A DNA stretch of 49,612 nucleotides from Verrucomicrobiia bacterium (lineage in GTDB: Bacteria > Verrucomicrobiota > Verrucomicrobiia > Limisphaerales > JAJOIW01). Below the pieces are notes generated by a model. It did not search any database. It worked only from the letters and a program-made list of their open reading frames with translations, and had not been told where the DNA came from. Both the position numbers and the translations under genes were made by a program. The stretch lies in assembly GCA_030425355.1 (NCBI GenBank), contig JAUIAG010000005.1, positions 1 to 49,612 of the forward strand. The letters run 5' to 3'. Of this stretch, positions 9,283 through 16,330 are shown one piece after another (positions within the stretch are counted from its first letter, which is position 1; each line of letters opens with the position of its first letter).

Positions 9283-9786
9283 AACGGTCCGGCTTCCCGG
9301 ACGTATATCCGATCTGGCCAGTCACGGCATCTGCCCGTCGGCAGCTCCCTCTTACCGTGCAAGCGCGTCTGCCGCAGCCACAGACCCCTCTTCTACGCTG
9401 CGGTGGGGCGGGCGCGCGCTGAGTGCCGACTATCACCGGAATAAATTGGATGCCCAATACCCGTCCGCCTTCAGCGGGTCGGCCCTATGAGTGTCTCTCG
9501 CAGCCGGCTTTGTGCGATTTAGCCATCCAACCGCCCCAACGGGGCGGACGGGTCCGGGAAACTCCGAATATTGAGAGCTGCAAATAAATTTCAAAGAGCA
9601 GGGATCTCTCCTCCCCAAAGATGACCGGCCTGACTGTGTGATTATTTTCAAAAAAAATACGACTTGATGAAGGTCCACAGTGTGAACTACTTTCGCCACA
9701 CAAAGGAAGGGGATGTGCAAAGATGTATTTCAATACCGGTAATCGTGTGCAGACAGGATCATTCTAACCATCCAATCGCCTGAATC
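9280..9786. other. Gene-free stretch before the toxin gene
   Basis: No convincing coding frame. It contains the shorter copy of the interspersed GC-rich repeat (9320-9482) and a perfect 7-bp stem with a 3-base loop at 9531-9547 (CCGCCCC/GGGGCGG) with no following T run. From about 9560 to 9786 the sequence becomes clearly more AT-rich than the flanks. No strong promoter was recognised ahead of the ATG at 9787. Confidence 0.6.
9320..9482 (+). repeat. Interspersed GC-rich repeat, copy 1 (short form)
   Basis: Homologous to 11464-11726 in the same orientation. Shared blocks include CACGGCATCTGC, an identical 34-base stretch at 9397-9430 (matching 11641-11674), GGAATAAATTGGATGCCC, and a terminal TTCAGCGGGTCGG. 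Compared with copy 2 it lacks about 75 bases after the first block and about 25 before the identical stretch. The 3' hairpin (CCGC/GCGG) is kept although the bases differ, so the element may be structured. Confidence 0.8.
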
Positions 9787-10647
9787 ATGCAGGGAATAGA
9801 ACATAGAGCTCCATCCGGACGGGTCAGCCTGATCACGATCATACTCGTGGGATTGGTTGCCGGGGTCATATCATCCGCCCCGGGCACAAGTCGTCAGAAC
9901 CGGGGTTCAGGTGTGATCCATTCTGTAAGTGCCAATTGGCAGGATCCCGGCGTGGCAGTTCCTCAGTCACCATGTGTGGAAACAGCCGGGTTTGCCAATG
10001 CGCTTGGGGAAGCAGGGGATGCACTGACAGATCCGGAGAAATATCAGGAAATGGCTGAGACGCTGTCCGGTGCTCCAGGTCCAGCAGGGGATGTATACTC
10101 ACTGGCAGCAGCTGCAATAGCCTATTCAATAGGGGATATCGATTCAGCCCGTGCAAACCTGCTGGGCGTATTCAATCCATTGGGATCAATGGGAAGGATA
10201 TTGTCAGGAGGTGTTGGAGAAGGAAGCAGCGCACTGGGGGCAGCAGCAAGGAGTTCGGCCAGGGCAGGGGGAAATGCCCCAAGGGCAGCACCGCGCACAA
10301 ACTTCAACCAATACGAAACGCTGTTCGAGGCTCCGATTACGGGAACAACACGTGGCGCGCATCGCACGTCGGCGAACAATTTCCTTTCGCAACAATTGGA
10401 TGCCAGCCCTGATCTGCAGCGGATGTTCAATCAGGAACTTGGCACGGATGTTCTCCAACATATGAACTCCGGTGCTGGCAGGAATCTCCTGAATCCACCT
10501 GGAACAGTTTGGCATCATCCAGTTGATAATCCCTCAGTCATGCAGTTGTTGCGAACAGGGGAGCATACAAATCCTTTGCTGCAACCAACCCTGCACCCTG
10601 GCCCGAACGGGACTGGCGGATTTGGAACCTTCTTTGGGACACCGTGA
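9787..10647 (+). CDS. Secreted WHH-family (HNH/Endo VII) nuclease toxin
   Basis: A 286-residue stand-alone toxin candidate. Residues about 13-31 are hydrophobic (VSLITIILVGLVAGVISS), a signal peptide or membrane anchor. Residues about 95-125 (GPAGDVYSLAAAAIAYSIGD) resemble the short Ala/Gly-rich pretoxin segments before polymorphic-toxin tips. The C-terminal 90 residues match the WHH nuclease pattern: ANNFLSQQL, then P-P-G-T-V-W242-H243-H244, VMQLL, E-H-T, and L-H270-P with a closing GTGGFG. In that superfamily these His residues bind metal and cut nucleic acid. The stop TGA (10645-10647) shares a base with the ATG of the DUF4272 gene, so the two are translationally coupled. No secretion machinery is nearby. 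The toxin assignment is inference from motif plus partner. Confidence 0.72.
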   Translation: MQGIEHRAPSGRVSLITIILVGLVAGVISSAPGTSRQNRGSGVIHSVSANWQDPGVAVPQSPCVETAGFANALGEAGDALTDPEKYQEMAETLSGAPGPAGDVYSLAAAAIAYSIGDIDSARANLLGVFNPLGSMGRILSGGVGEGSSALGAAARSSARAGGNAPRAAPRTNFNQYETLFEAPITGTTRGAHRTSANNFLSQQLDASPDLQRMFNQELGTDVLQHMNSGAGRNLLNPPGTVWHHPVDNPSVMQLLRTGEHTNPLLQPTLHPGPNGTGGFGTFFGTP

Positions 10648-11273
10648 TGAATCTTCAGGAAATCCGAAAAGAATCCCTCCGGAGAGCCACAGAGTTAGGT
10701 TATCCGGTCAACGAGAAGTTACCTTTGCTTGATCAGCCCGAGAGGCTGCGGGGGAAAGACGAAGTAGTCGATAGAACCTTGGCGCTCTTCGGTGCAGTTG
10801 CTCACTCTTACGGGTTCCCGGCTCAGGCAGTGAAATCGTGGCTGCAATCCGAGAATCTAACGGAGTCGCTTTCTCCGAGTGAGAAAAACTTCCTGGATAG
10901 CAGCCCAAAAAACCAGCAAGCCACATTTCAAGGTTACGTCGAAGCGTTGTGGGCACTCGCTTGGGTTCTGGAAATCAACCCCTCACTTGATTTTGAAGCA
11001 CTCTGCTCGAATGACTTCATCCACCTGTTTCCCAATTTGAAAACGGGAGAGTCTGGAAAAGCTTTCAGAGACAGAGCGGCATTGATTGCACAGGACAAGA
11101 TTATCGAGAAAGCAGATTTAGCGTATTGCCTGCACTGGGGAGTGATCCACACCAAGGTGTCAGGAGAGCAAGACAGCGGTGAAGTTCCTCCGTATGTCAT
11201 TGTTAATCGTCGCAAAGCTCTTGACTGGGTAATCGGGGATGATGCGTGGGATGAAGTGCCCCTCGACACTTAG
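10647..11273 (+). CDS. DUF4272 protein, putative immunity protein for the WHH toxin
   Basis: A 208-residue soluble protein without leader. It follows the DUF4272 plan: an N-terminal IRKESLRRATELGYPV, a central ALFGAVAHSYGF with a tryptophan-rich helix (YVEALWALAWVL), and a C-terminal CLHWGVIHTK then VIVNRRKALDWVIG. The start is ATG 10647 in a TGATG overlap with the toxin stop; a GTG three bases earlier is less likely. DUF4272 proteins often occur singly with unknown function. The order toxin then small acidic soluble partner, with a one-base overlap, is what polymorphic toxin/immunity pairs show, so it probably neutralises the nuclease in the cytoplasm. Direct evidence of binding cannot come from sequence. 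Confidence 0.75.
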   Translation: MNLQEIRKESLRRATELGYPVNEKLPLLDQPERLRGKDEVVDRTLALFGAVAHSYGFPAQAVKSWLQSENLTESLSPSEKNFLDSSPKNQQATFQGYVEALWALAWVLEINPSLDFEALCSNDFIHLFPNLKTGESGKAFRDRAALIAQDKIIEKADLAYCLHWGVIHTKVSGEQDSGEVPPYVIVNRRKALDWVIGDDAWDEVPLDT

Positions 11274-11463
11274 ACGCCGAACCGCTTTCGCGAGTAGCGA
11301 CGAACGCCAAACCCTCGTCAACCGCCGATGAACCGCACTGTCACGCTGCCTGCGAAATGGGGCGAGAGAGTGCGGCTTCGCCGGTTGAATGGAAATCGCC
11401 CCGCAGGCATCGCGCCAGTGCTCGCGCCTTGGACGTTCGGGCGTTCAGTCGCTAGTCTGGTCT

Positions 11464-11726
11464 GTCACGGCATCTGCTCGGGAGCGCTCGTTCCTCGCAG
11501 ACCCTGGCACATGCCGCGCCAGTCCAGCCGCTCCTTTGGCTGTGCCGTAGCCGCCCGTCGGCTGCTCCCCCTGCCGTGCAAGCACGTCAGCCGCAGCCGC
11601 AGACCCTTGCGCTTCGCTTCAGGGCGGGCTCGTCCGCGGGGCTGCGGTGGGGCGGGCGCGCGCTGAGTGCCGACTTCGTCGGAATAAATTGGATGCCCCA
11701 TCCTCGCCCCGCTTTCAGCGGGTCGG
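11464..11726 (+). repeat. Interspersed GC-rich repeat, copy 2 (long form)
   Basis: The fuller version of the element at 9320-9482, same orientation, about 2.1 kb away. Near its end it carries two compact hairpins: CCGAC-TTC-GTCGG around 11670-11682 and CCCGCT-TTC-AGCGGG around 11706-11720. The second is retained with different bases in copy 1. No open reading frame with sensible protein composition and no transposase lies in or beside it, so it looks like a non-autonomous or REP-like element. Confidence 0.78.
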
Positions 11727-11963
11727 AGGGTTGGCTTCTTGGTAGATCAACGTCTTCCGGCTTCGGCGACGCGCCACGAGCAACCCCGTCCTTGCACCGT
11801 GACGGGCTGCGTCCCCCCAAAGAGTGCCGCACCGTGTTCCGCTGCGCTCCACACCGTGCGGATCGTGTTGGATCGCCGCTTTGAAGGAAATGCTCCCCCC
11901 ACTGTCAGGATAGTTCTCCGCGCGGGCCTGTCCGAGACTGAAATTGTTCACCAAGTTCATTGA

Positions 11964-11975
11964 CAGAATTCTGTT
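11964..11975. promoter_or_regulatory. Candidate yefM-yoeB operator palindrome
   Basis: ACAGAATTCTGT is a perfect 12-bp palindrome about 20 bases before the antitoxin ATG. It overlaps the end of a consensus TTGACA (11960-11965) that could be a -35 box; the matching -10 is weak. YefM-type antitoxins are known to repress their own promoter through palindromes in this position, so this is a reasonable operator candidate. Confidence 0.42.
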
Positions 11976-11994
11976 CATGTGCGAATGAATGCTC

Positions 11995-12246
11995 ATGCAA
12001 ACAATCACTTACACTGAAGCAAGGAATCAGTTGGCTGGGCTTATGGAAACCGCTTCCCGTGACCGGGAGCCCATCATCATCACTCGGAACGGCAGGGGAG
12101 TCGTGGTAATGCTGGCGATAGAAGAGTATGAAGCCATGGAAACAACGCTGCATCTTCACTCAACCAGAGCGAACGCAAACCAGATTCAGCAAAGTCTGGA
12201 TGACTACGCAGCAGGAAAAGTCCAATCCGGTGAGCTATGCGACTGA
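11995..12246 (+). CDS. yefM: YefM-family antitoxin
   Basis: An 83-residue Phd/YefM antitoxin. The N-terminal half (QTITYTEARNQLAGLME, PIIITRNGRGVVVML, EEYEAME) is the DNA-binding and dimerisation fold. The C-terminal half (from about 50) is the flexible part that wraps the toxin. It forms a type II toxin-antitoxin pair with the overlapping yoeB and is expected to repress the operon with it. ATG 11995 gives the family's usual MQTITY start; an ATG two codons earlier is possible. The reading frame overlaps the toxin start by 10 bases. Confidence 0.93.
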   Translation: MQTITYTEARNQLAGLMETASRDREPIIITRNGRGVVVMLAIEEYEAMETTLHLHSTRANANQIQQSLDDYAAGKVQSGELCD

Positions 12247-12497
12247 GCTGGCTCCCCAACGGTTGGAAGGATTATCTTTACTGGCAGGAGAATGACCGCA
12301 AAGTCCTGCAACGAGTGAACGAACTCATCCGAGATGCCCTTCGGAACCCGTTTTCTGGAATCGGCAAGCCAGAGCCACTCAGGAACAATCTAAAAGGCTG
12401 GTGGTCCAGAAGGATCACTCAAGAGCACCGCCTCATCTATCGAGTCGAGGACGATAATCTTCTGATTATGCAGTGCCGATTCCACTACGACGACTAA
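12237..12497 (+). CDS. yoeB: YoeB-family mRNA endoribonuclease toxin
   Basis: An 86-residue RelE-superfamily toxin that cuts mRNA on the ribosome. The length and all key positions agree with the E. coli enzyme: E46, R65, H83 and Y84 are present, along with the family's WW (55-56) and the closing CRFHYDD. It should therefore be catalytically intact. It starts inside the antitoxin gene (12237 against the yefM stop at 12244-12246), the normal coupled arrangement. Its stop codon TAA (12495-12497) lies one base before the ATG of a degraded toxin gene. Confidence 0.94.
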   Translation: MRLSWLPNGWKDYLYWQENDRKVLQRVNELIRDALRNPFSGIGKPEPLRNNLKGWWSRRITQEHRLIYRVEDDNLLIMQCRFHYDD

Positions 12498-12498
12498 A

Positions 12499-12775
12499 AT
12501 GAAACCCGCACTACGATTCCTTCCCGCCCTCCCCCCTTGTTACGATCCTGTCCTGCACTACGATCGCCCGTGCGGCGGTGCTGGAAACACAATGGGGAAT
12601 CGGCTTTGAGAAGGCCCGTGCTCTTGAGGCAGAACCACATTCTCCGGCCGTCTTTAATGCCCCAAAGAGTAAACCGAAGTGGCCGGGCACCGCGGATGAT
12701 ATGGATGATTTCTTGGGTTTTCCTGGAACGAAGTTGCCAGATGGACCTGCGACTCCAGGACGGACTCACCGAGAG
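12499..12775 (+). pseudogene. Frameshifted remnant of a secreted toxin (Ntox37-like start)
   Basis: From ATG 12499 one reads a signal-peptide-like start (MKPALRFLPAL) that then fails. Removing one base from the six-C run at 12531-12536 joins it to the +1 frame, continuing as LVTILSCTTIARA and completing a normal signal peptide. It goes on into a domain with SKPKWPGTADDMDDFLGFPG and LPDGPATPGR. That block resembles the beginning of a polymorphic-toxin tip of the Ntox37 kind (from memory of the family, not a search). The His-rich remainder expected for that family is absent, and the similarity ends near 12770. The gene therefore looks shifted and truncated. Confidence 0.5.
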
Positions 12776-13035
12776 CCCTCTGGTTTACCTGCGGCAACAC
12801 CTCGAACTCCAGGCTTGAGGCTATCCTCAATCATGCTCATCCCGAAGCCCTCAGGCTGCTTGACGGCGGCGAAGACCTGGTGCAGATATCGGGGCCAACA
12901 AGTGAGTGGAGCTGGCGGAGTTTCGCTGACGCTCCACTCAGCTCATTCCAGCCGATCGGCGAAAGAATCATTCACACCCAGGTTGCATTCCACTTCCAGG
13001 ATTCATGCAAATGGTTTCAGTTAAACTTGACAAGC
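12741..13035 (+). pseudogene. Possible decayed immunity gene
   Basis: Two adjoining frames read like one protein. One starts MDLRLQDGLTESPLVYLRQ at 12741 and stops at 12816-12818. A shift then leads into a frame with LEAILNHAHPEALRLLDGG, LVQISGPTSEWSWRSF and IIHTQVAFHFQD up to about 13010. The composition of the second part (W, H, E, D balanced, no runs) is protein-like and unlike a random frame. Its place after a toxin remnant suggests a broken immunity protein. No family was recognised. Confidence 0.35.
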
Positions 13036-13055
13036 GTGCTGTGTGCTACAATTAT
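13027..13055 (+). promoter_or_regulatory. Candidate promoter of the Phd-VapC operon
   Basis: A perfect TTGACA at 13027-13032 is followed after 17 bases by AATTAT (13050-13055). A closer match, TACAAT (13047-13052), lies at a short 14-base spacing. The antitoxin ATG is at 13064, so the leader would be very short. Sequence pattern only. Confidence 0.35.
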
Positions 13056-13063
13056 GGAGCATC

Positions 13064-13315
13064 ATGAAAACAGCGACCGTTCGGGATTTGAGAAACAATT
13101 ACACCAGCCTGTTGGGCTGGATAGGAGCGGGAGAAGAAATTGTCATCACGCAACGGGGGAAAGTGATCGCCAGACTCATCCCGGAGCAGGATCATTCCAC
13201 CCAGAGGGTGGACTGGTCACAGAGCCCGGCGGTGAAACGAGATCGTTCCGGATCTCGAGTCATGACAGCCGAAGAATCGTCGGAAATTGTTCGCGAAGCC
13301 TCTGGGAAATGGTGA
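13064..13315 (+). CDS. Phd/VapB-type antitoxin
   Basis: An 83-residue Phd/YefM-fold antitoxin: TATVRDLRNNY then GEEIVITQRGKVIARLIPE is the canonical N-terminal DNA-binding half. A variable C-terminal tail ends in REASGKW, which should bind the toxin. The ATG at 13064 follows a GGAG (13056-13059) by a few bases; an upstream GTG/TTG-type start adds seven unrelated residues. Its stop overlaps the VapC start by seven bases, so the two are coupled. It pairs with a PIN nuclease and is expected to autoregulate. Confidence 0.9.
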   Translation: MKTATVRDLRNNYTSLLGWIGAGEEIVITQRGKVIARLIPEQDHSTQRVDWSQSPAVKRDRSGSRVMTAEESSEIVREASGKW

Positions 13316-13743
13316 CGTCTGCAGACACAAGCTTTTTGTTTTCCCTTTACGGGAATGATGTCCATACCTCTCGGGCTGTGAGCATGATGAAAAAGCGAAA
13401 ATCACCCCTGACACTTACCGTCCTGAGCGAGTATGAATTGGCGAATGCGCTCCGCTTTGCCGAGTTTCGGAAAGCAATTGCGGCAGGAGAGGCCGCCTTA
13501 TTCTTGGCGCAATTCGAGGCCGACCGTGCCCACGGCAGGATCCAGTTTCGAATCTGCAACCTCGCAGATATCATAGAAGAAGCAAAACGGCTTTCGGCTA
13601 CGCACACCATACAGGGTGGGCATCGGGGGTTCGACATTCTTCATGTTGCTACCGCTCTCCATTTAGGCGTGACGGAGTTCCTCACCTTCGATGTCAACCA
13701 GAAAAAGCTCGCCAAGGCCGAAGGCCTGAAGGTCCCACTATGA
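13309..13743 (+). CDS. vapC: VapC-family PIN-domain ribonuclease toxin
   Basis: A 144-residue PIN domain. The four acidic metal-binding positions are visible: D6 in SADTSFL, E43 (or E41) in LSEYELANAL, D109 in RGFDILHVA, and D128 in FLTFDVNQ. The enzyme should therefore be active against RNA, typically tRNA or rRNA for VapC proteins. The start is ATG 13309, inside the antitoxin's last codons. The frame stays open a long way upstream, but that extension runs through the decayed region and is not part of this gene. GTG 13312 is the alternative start. Confidence 0.92.
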   Translation: MVTSADTSFLFSLYGNDVHTSRAVSMMKKRKSPLTLTVLSEYELANALRFAEFRKAIAAGEAALFLAQFEADRAHGRIQFRICNLADIIEEAKRLSATHTIQGGHRGFDILHVATALHLGVTEFLTFDVNQKKLAKAEGLKVPL

Positions 13744-13756
13744 TGTCTGCCGCCCA

Positions 13757-13879
13757 ACCCCTCCCACGATGGCTGTTGGTGCTCCTGGCTCTCTGGGCTG
13801 GGCTTTGCGACTTCCGAGCGCGCTGCGCAGCCTTCACCATGCCGAAGCTCTGACTCTGATCCACATCCGTGACTGAAAG
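13757..13879 (+). pseudogene. Orphan 3' end of a second MBL-fold gene
   Basis: Read in one frame, the segment gives about 40 codons whose end (LRSLHHAEAL, then TL, then IHIRD and stop) matches the C-terminus of the 7309-9279 protein (LRSLHHAEAL, IHIRH, stop). Weaker similarity continues upstream (PPT... PS-LRSL). Most base differences are synonymous and the one insertion is six bases, so this copy diverged while still coding. The rest of the gene is missing. The 25 bases after the stop also resemble those after 9279. This marks the right end of the accessory island. Confidence 0.62.
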
Positions 13880-13925
13880 CATGGGCGGCAGTGTCCGGTT
13901 TTCGGGCAAACACCCAGGCCGCCGG

Positions 13926-16040
13926 TTACTCTGCCTCTGCCTCTATCCCTATCCACTGCACTGCGTCGATGATCACATAGCCGTCGGTGTTGTCATTGCG
14001 GACCGCAACGCATTCTGATGTGTCACCATTGAACTGAAACACCCCAAGCTCGTGGAAAAGGTCGTCAATTGGTGGCCTGGACCGCTGGTCGATAATGTGG
14101 ATGGTCTGCCCTTCGGCATGGGTGATGATGACCGGGACATTCGTTGCGCGGTTCGGATTGGCCGTGTAGCTGATGCGCACCTTGTAATTGCCAGGCTTGA
14201 GGTCTTCCGGGCGGAACACTGCCTGCAATTCACCTTTCCGGGTATTTCCATCATGGCGATAGCCGTATTCGATGAAGGGGCTCACTGACTGGCTTCGGAC
14301 CCAGTCATCCGTGCCCGCGGCATGGGCGTCATCCACTACGACGCCTTCTATGGACCGCAGCGGGCGGGTATTGGCCCGGGGCCGGTCCCAGTCCAGAACC
14401 TGACCGTCTTCAAGCAGTTTTTCCCGCAGACGGTCATAGGGAACATCCTGTATCTTCCGATCCATTTGGATGGACATGGACGCGGCGGTTGCGGCGGACT
14501 GTCCGAGGATCATGAAGACCGGTTCCATACGGATGGACCCGAATGCGATGTGTGATGCTGAAAGACACACTGGAACAAGAAGGTTTTCACATTCATCAGC
14601 TTTTGGAACGATGGATCCGTAGTCGATGGGGTAGGGGCCTCCTGGACTGACCTGAACATCCCCTTCATTGCGGGCATAGCCATTGGCATCGACATACCGC
14701 TGAGTGTTGTGGGAATCCATGTTGTAGGATCCCATGCCGATCGACCGTGGAGTGGGTTTGATCCGGCGCACATGATTTTCGGTCATTACGAAATCCGAGA
14801 CCATCCGGCGGGCTTCCCGGACGTAGATCTGATGCGGCCAGTTCCCGTTGTCGGTGAATTCGTCGCGTGCCAGTCCCCACTGTGCCATCCATTCCCGCTT
14901 GTCCCCGGGCACCCGTGGGTCATTCGCTATAAAGTAAAAATATCCTTTCTGGTATTCTTCATGTTCCCGAAGGATCTCCCGCCGCCGCTCGTAGGATGCC
15001 TCCGGGTAATCGTAATTCATACCGATGTTGTCGGTCGAAAAGGACCCATGATTGTTGGTGTCGGTCTTACCATTGGGAATCATGTCGAACTTCCCGGCAA
15101 TGTGCCATGAGCCCGCCTTGAGGGTCCGGAGCAGCAGCTCATACTGAAACGGATCGTAGTTTTCAGGTTTGGGGAAGGGAACCCGGTTCCCTTCAACACG
15201 GGTCAGACAGACCCGATAATTGTAGGCCTGAAGGCGCTTGTCTCCCTCGCCCTGTCTGCCGGGGTTTTCTCCGTGGATGCGGGGCAGCAGTCCGCTGGAC
15301 GGGTCACCGGGAATCACGTATGGGTCGATATTCCCTTCAAACTGGTGACTGACCGCATTCTCGATCTGCACTCCGTTCAGGGTTTCGCCATAGAGGCTGT
15401 TCGGTTCGCGTCCGACAAAGTATTCAACACCGGCACAGGCCATGAGGTCCCCTTCATAGGTGGCATCAATAAATACCTTTCCAAAAAATCTTTCTCCCGA
15501 AAGCATCGATATGGAGCGGATCAGCGGGCCGTCCATTTCCACGCCGTCGTTGCGGTCCAGCCATTCATCCCGGAAAACCGGGATATCATGTTCCCGCACC
15601 AGTTCCTCAAAAACTGCTTCCGCCACGTGCGGCTCAAAAAGCCACATGGTGCGGTTGGCTCCGTCGATGGCTGGTGTTCCCTGGCCGCGATTGCCGAATT
15701 TCTCCCTTGGTTCCCATTCCCAGGCACCCGGTTCCTGATAATGCTGCCAAACCCGGTGATAGAACTCCCGGGCAATACCTCCGATCACCTGCTTGTTTCC
15801 CGTGTCGGTAAACCCGAGTCCGCCGGAGGTCAGCCCGCCGAGGTGGACATCCGGCCCCACGACAACGACACTGTGGCCCATGCGGCTGGCCTGAACCGCG
15901 GCGGCTATTCCTGCTGATGTGCCGCCGTATATGACCATATCATAATGATGGTCCCGCCCATCCGAGGTCATTAAGCCAAAACAGAAAGTCATGGTCGTCG
16001 CGATGACCCGTAGTCCCCATGTGGTTATATAAAATTTCAT
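13926..16040 (-). CDS. Secreted FAD-dependent oxidoreductase with golvesin-like C-terminal domain
   Basis: A 704-residue protein. A signal peptide (about 1-25) is followed by a dinucleotide-binding start (DMVIYGGTSAGIAAA) and LGGLTSGGLGFTD, the hallmarks of the FAD_oxidored family (PF12831). FIDATYEGDLMACAGV and the Gly-rich QSAATAASM near 525 belong to the same fold. From about residue 560 an unrelated beta-rich domain (YKVRISYTANPNRATNVPV, ending in YVIIDAVQWI) resembles golvesin C-terminal/xanthan-lyase-like carbohydrate-binding domains. Such proteins are abundant in polysaccharide-degrading Planctomycetes and Verrucomicrobia; the substrate is unknown. AGGGACTT just upstream of ATG 16040 is a fair ribosome site. 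It is convergent with the island and divergent from the heat-shock gene. Confidence 0.87.
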   Translation of the reverse strand: MKFYITTWGLRVIATTMTFCFGLMTSDGRDHHYDMVIYGGTSAGIAAAVQASRMGHSVVVVGPDVHLGGLTSGGLGFTDTGNKQVIGGIAREFYHRVWQHYQEPGAWEWEPREKFGNRGQGTPAIDGANRTMWLFEPHVAEAVFEELVREHDIPVFRDEWLDRNDGVEMDGPLIRSISMLSGERFFGKVFIDATYEGDLMACAGVEYFVGREPNSLYGETLNGVQIENAVSHQFEGNIDPYVIPGDPSSGLLPRIHGENPGRQGEGDKRLQAYNYRVCLTRVEGNRVPFPKPENYDPFQYELLLRTLKAGSWHIAGKFDMIPNGKTDTNNHGSFSTDNIGMNYDYPEASYERRREILREHEEYQKGYFYFIANDPRVPGDKREWMAQWGLARDEFTDNGNWPHQIYVREARRMVSDFVMTENHVRRIKPTPRSIGMGSYNMDSHNTQRYVDANGYARNEGDVQVSPGGPYPIDYGSIVPKADECENLLVPVCLSASHIAFGSIRMEPVFMILGQSAATAASMSIQMDRKIQDVPYDRLREKLLEDGQVLDWDRPRANTRPLRSIEGVVVDDAHAAGTDDWVRSQSVSPFIEYGYRHDGNTRKGELQAVFRPEDLKPGNYKVRISYTANPNRATNVPVIITHAEGQTIHIIDQRSRPPIDDLFHELGVFQFNGDTSECVAVRNDNTDGYVIIDAVQWIGIEAEAE

Positions 16041-16330
16041 GATAAGTCCCTATTATTGACACTGGTGTGCTGTTCATGCAACTCCGGATACTCTGCCGGC
16101 TCTGCATGAAGAACCCTTCGCCCCCAGTCTGAATGACAGCTGATCCTTCACCTGTGCCGCTATCGGTAGAATTATTGGAGTTATGGAAATTGTGGGAATA
16201 AACCCGTGGATCGATTCATGCCAATCCATGATGTGATTTTGGCAATTGATGAGTTTTCATGACGGTGCTGACAGACTTATTTTTCCACTGTCATCAAGTC
16301 AGTTCATATTCATATAAAAACACAAGCATT

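Larger units (their letters stand above)
11274..11994. other. Gene-free stretch with structured DNA and a repeat
   Basis: No credible gene; the frames here have repeat-type composition. Three parts can be seen. (1) 11274-11444, directly after the immunity stop, is bounded by imperfect inverted ends (ACGCCGAAC and GTTCGGGCGT) and contains further internal inverted segments such as GCCTGCG/CGCAGGC. (2) 11464-11726 is the long copy of the interspersed repeat. (3) 11727-11959 shows no recognised signal, and the yefM promoter/operator region follows. Confidence 0.6.

Noticed and set aside
9433..9720. A minus-strand frame of 95 codons before the toxin gene
   Set aside because: It runs through the interspersed repeat and has no protein-like motif or plausible start context.
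11274..11444. Integron attC site
   Set aside because: The bulged inverted ends resemble one, but the RYYYAAC and GTTRRRY core boxes are not satisfied and no integrase is present. Kept only as a structured element.
11465..11832. Minus- and plus-strand frames in the interspersed repeat
   Set aside because: Arg/Pro/Ala-rich composition, and related frames appear in both repeat copies. They follow from the repeat's GC bias, not from coding.
12578..13024. A 148-codon frame inside the dead-toxin region
   Set aside because: Its first third is toxin-like, but the rest is Pro/Ser/Arg-rich shadow sequence, so it was treated as part of a pseudogene.
12880..13743. A long plus-strand frame of 287 codons ending at the VapC stop
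   Set aside because: Only the last 144 codons match a PIN domain. The upstream part crosses the decayed immunity remnant and the separate antitoxin gene in another frame.
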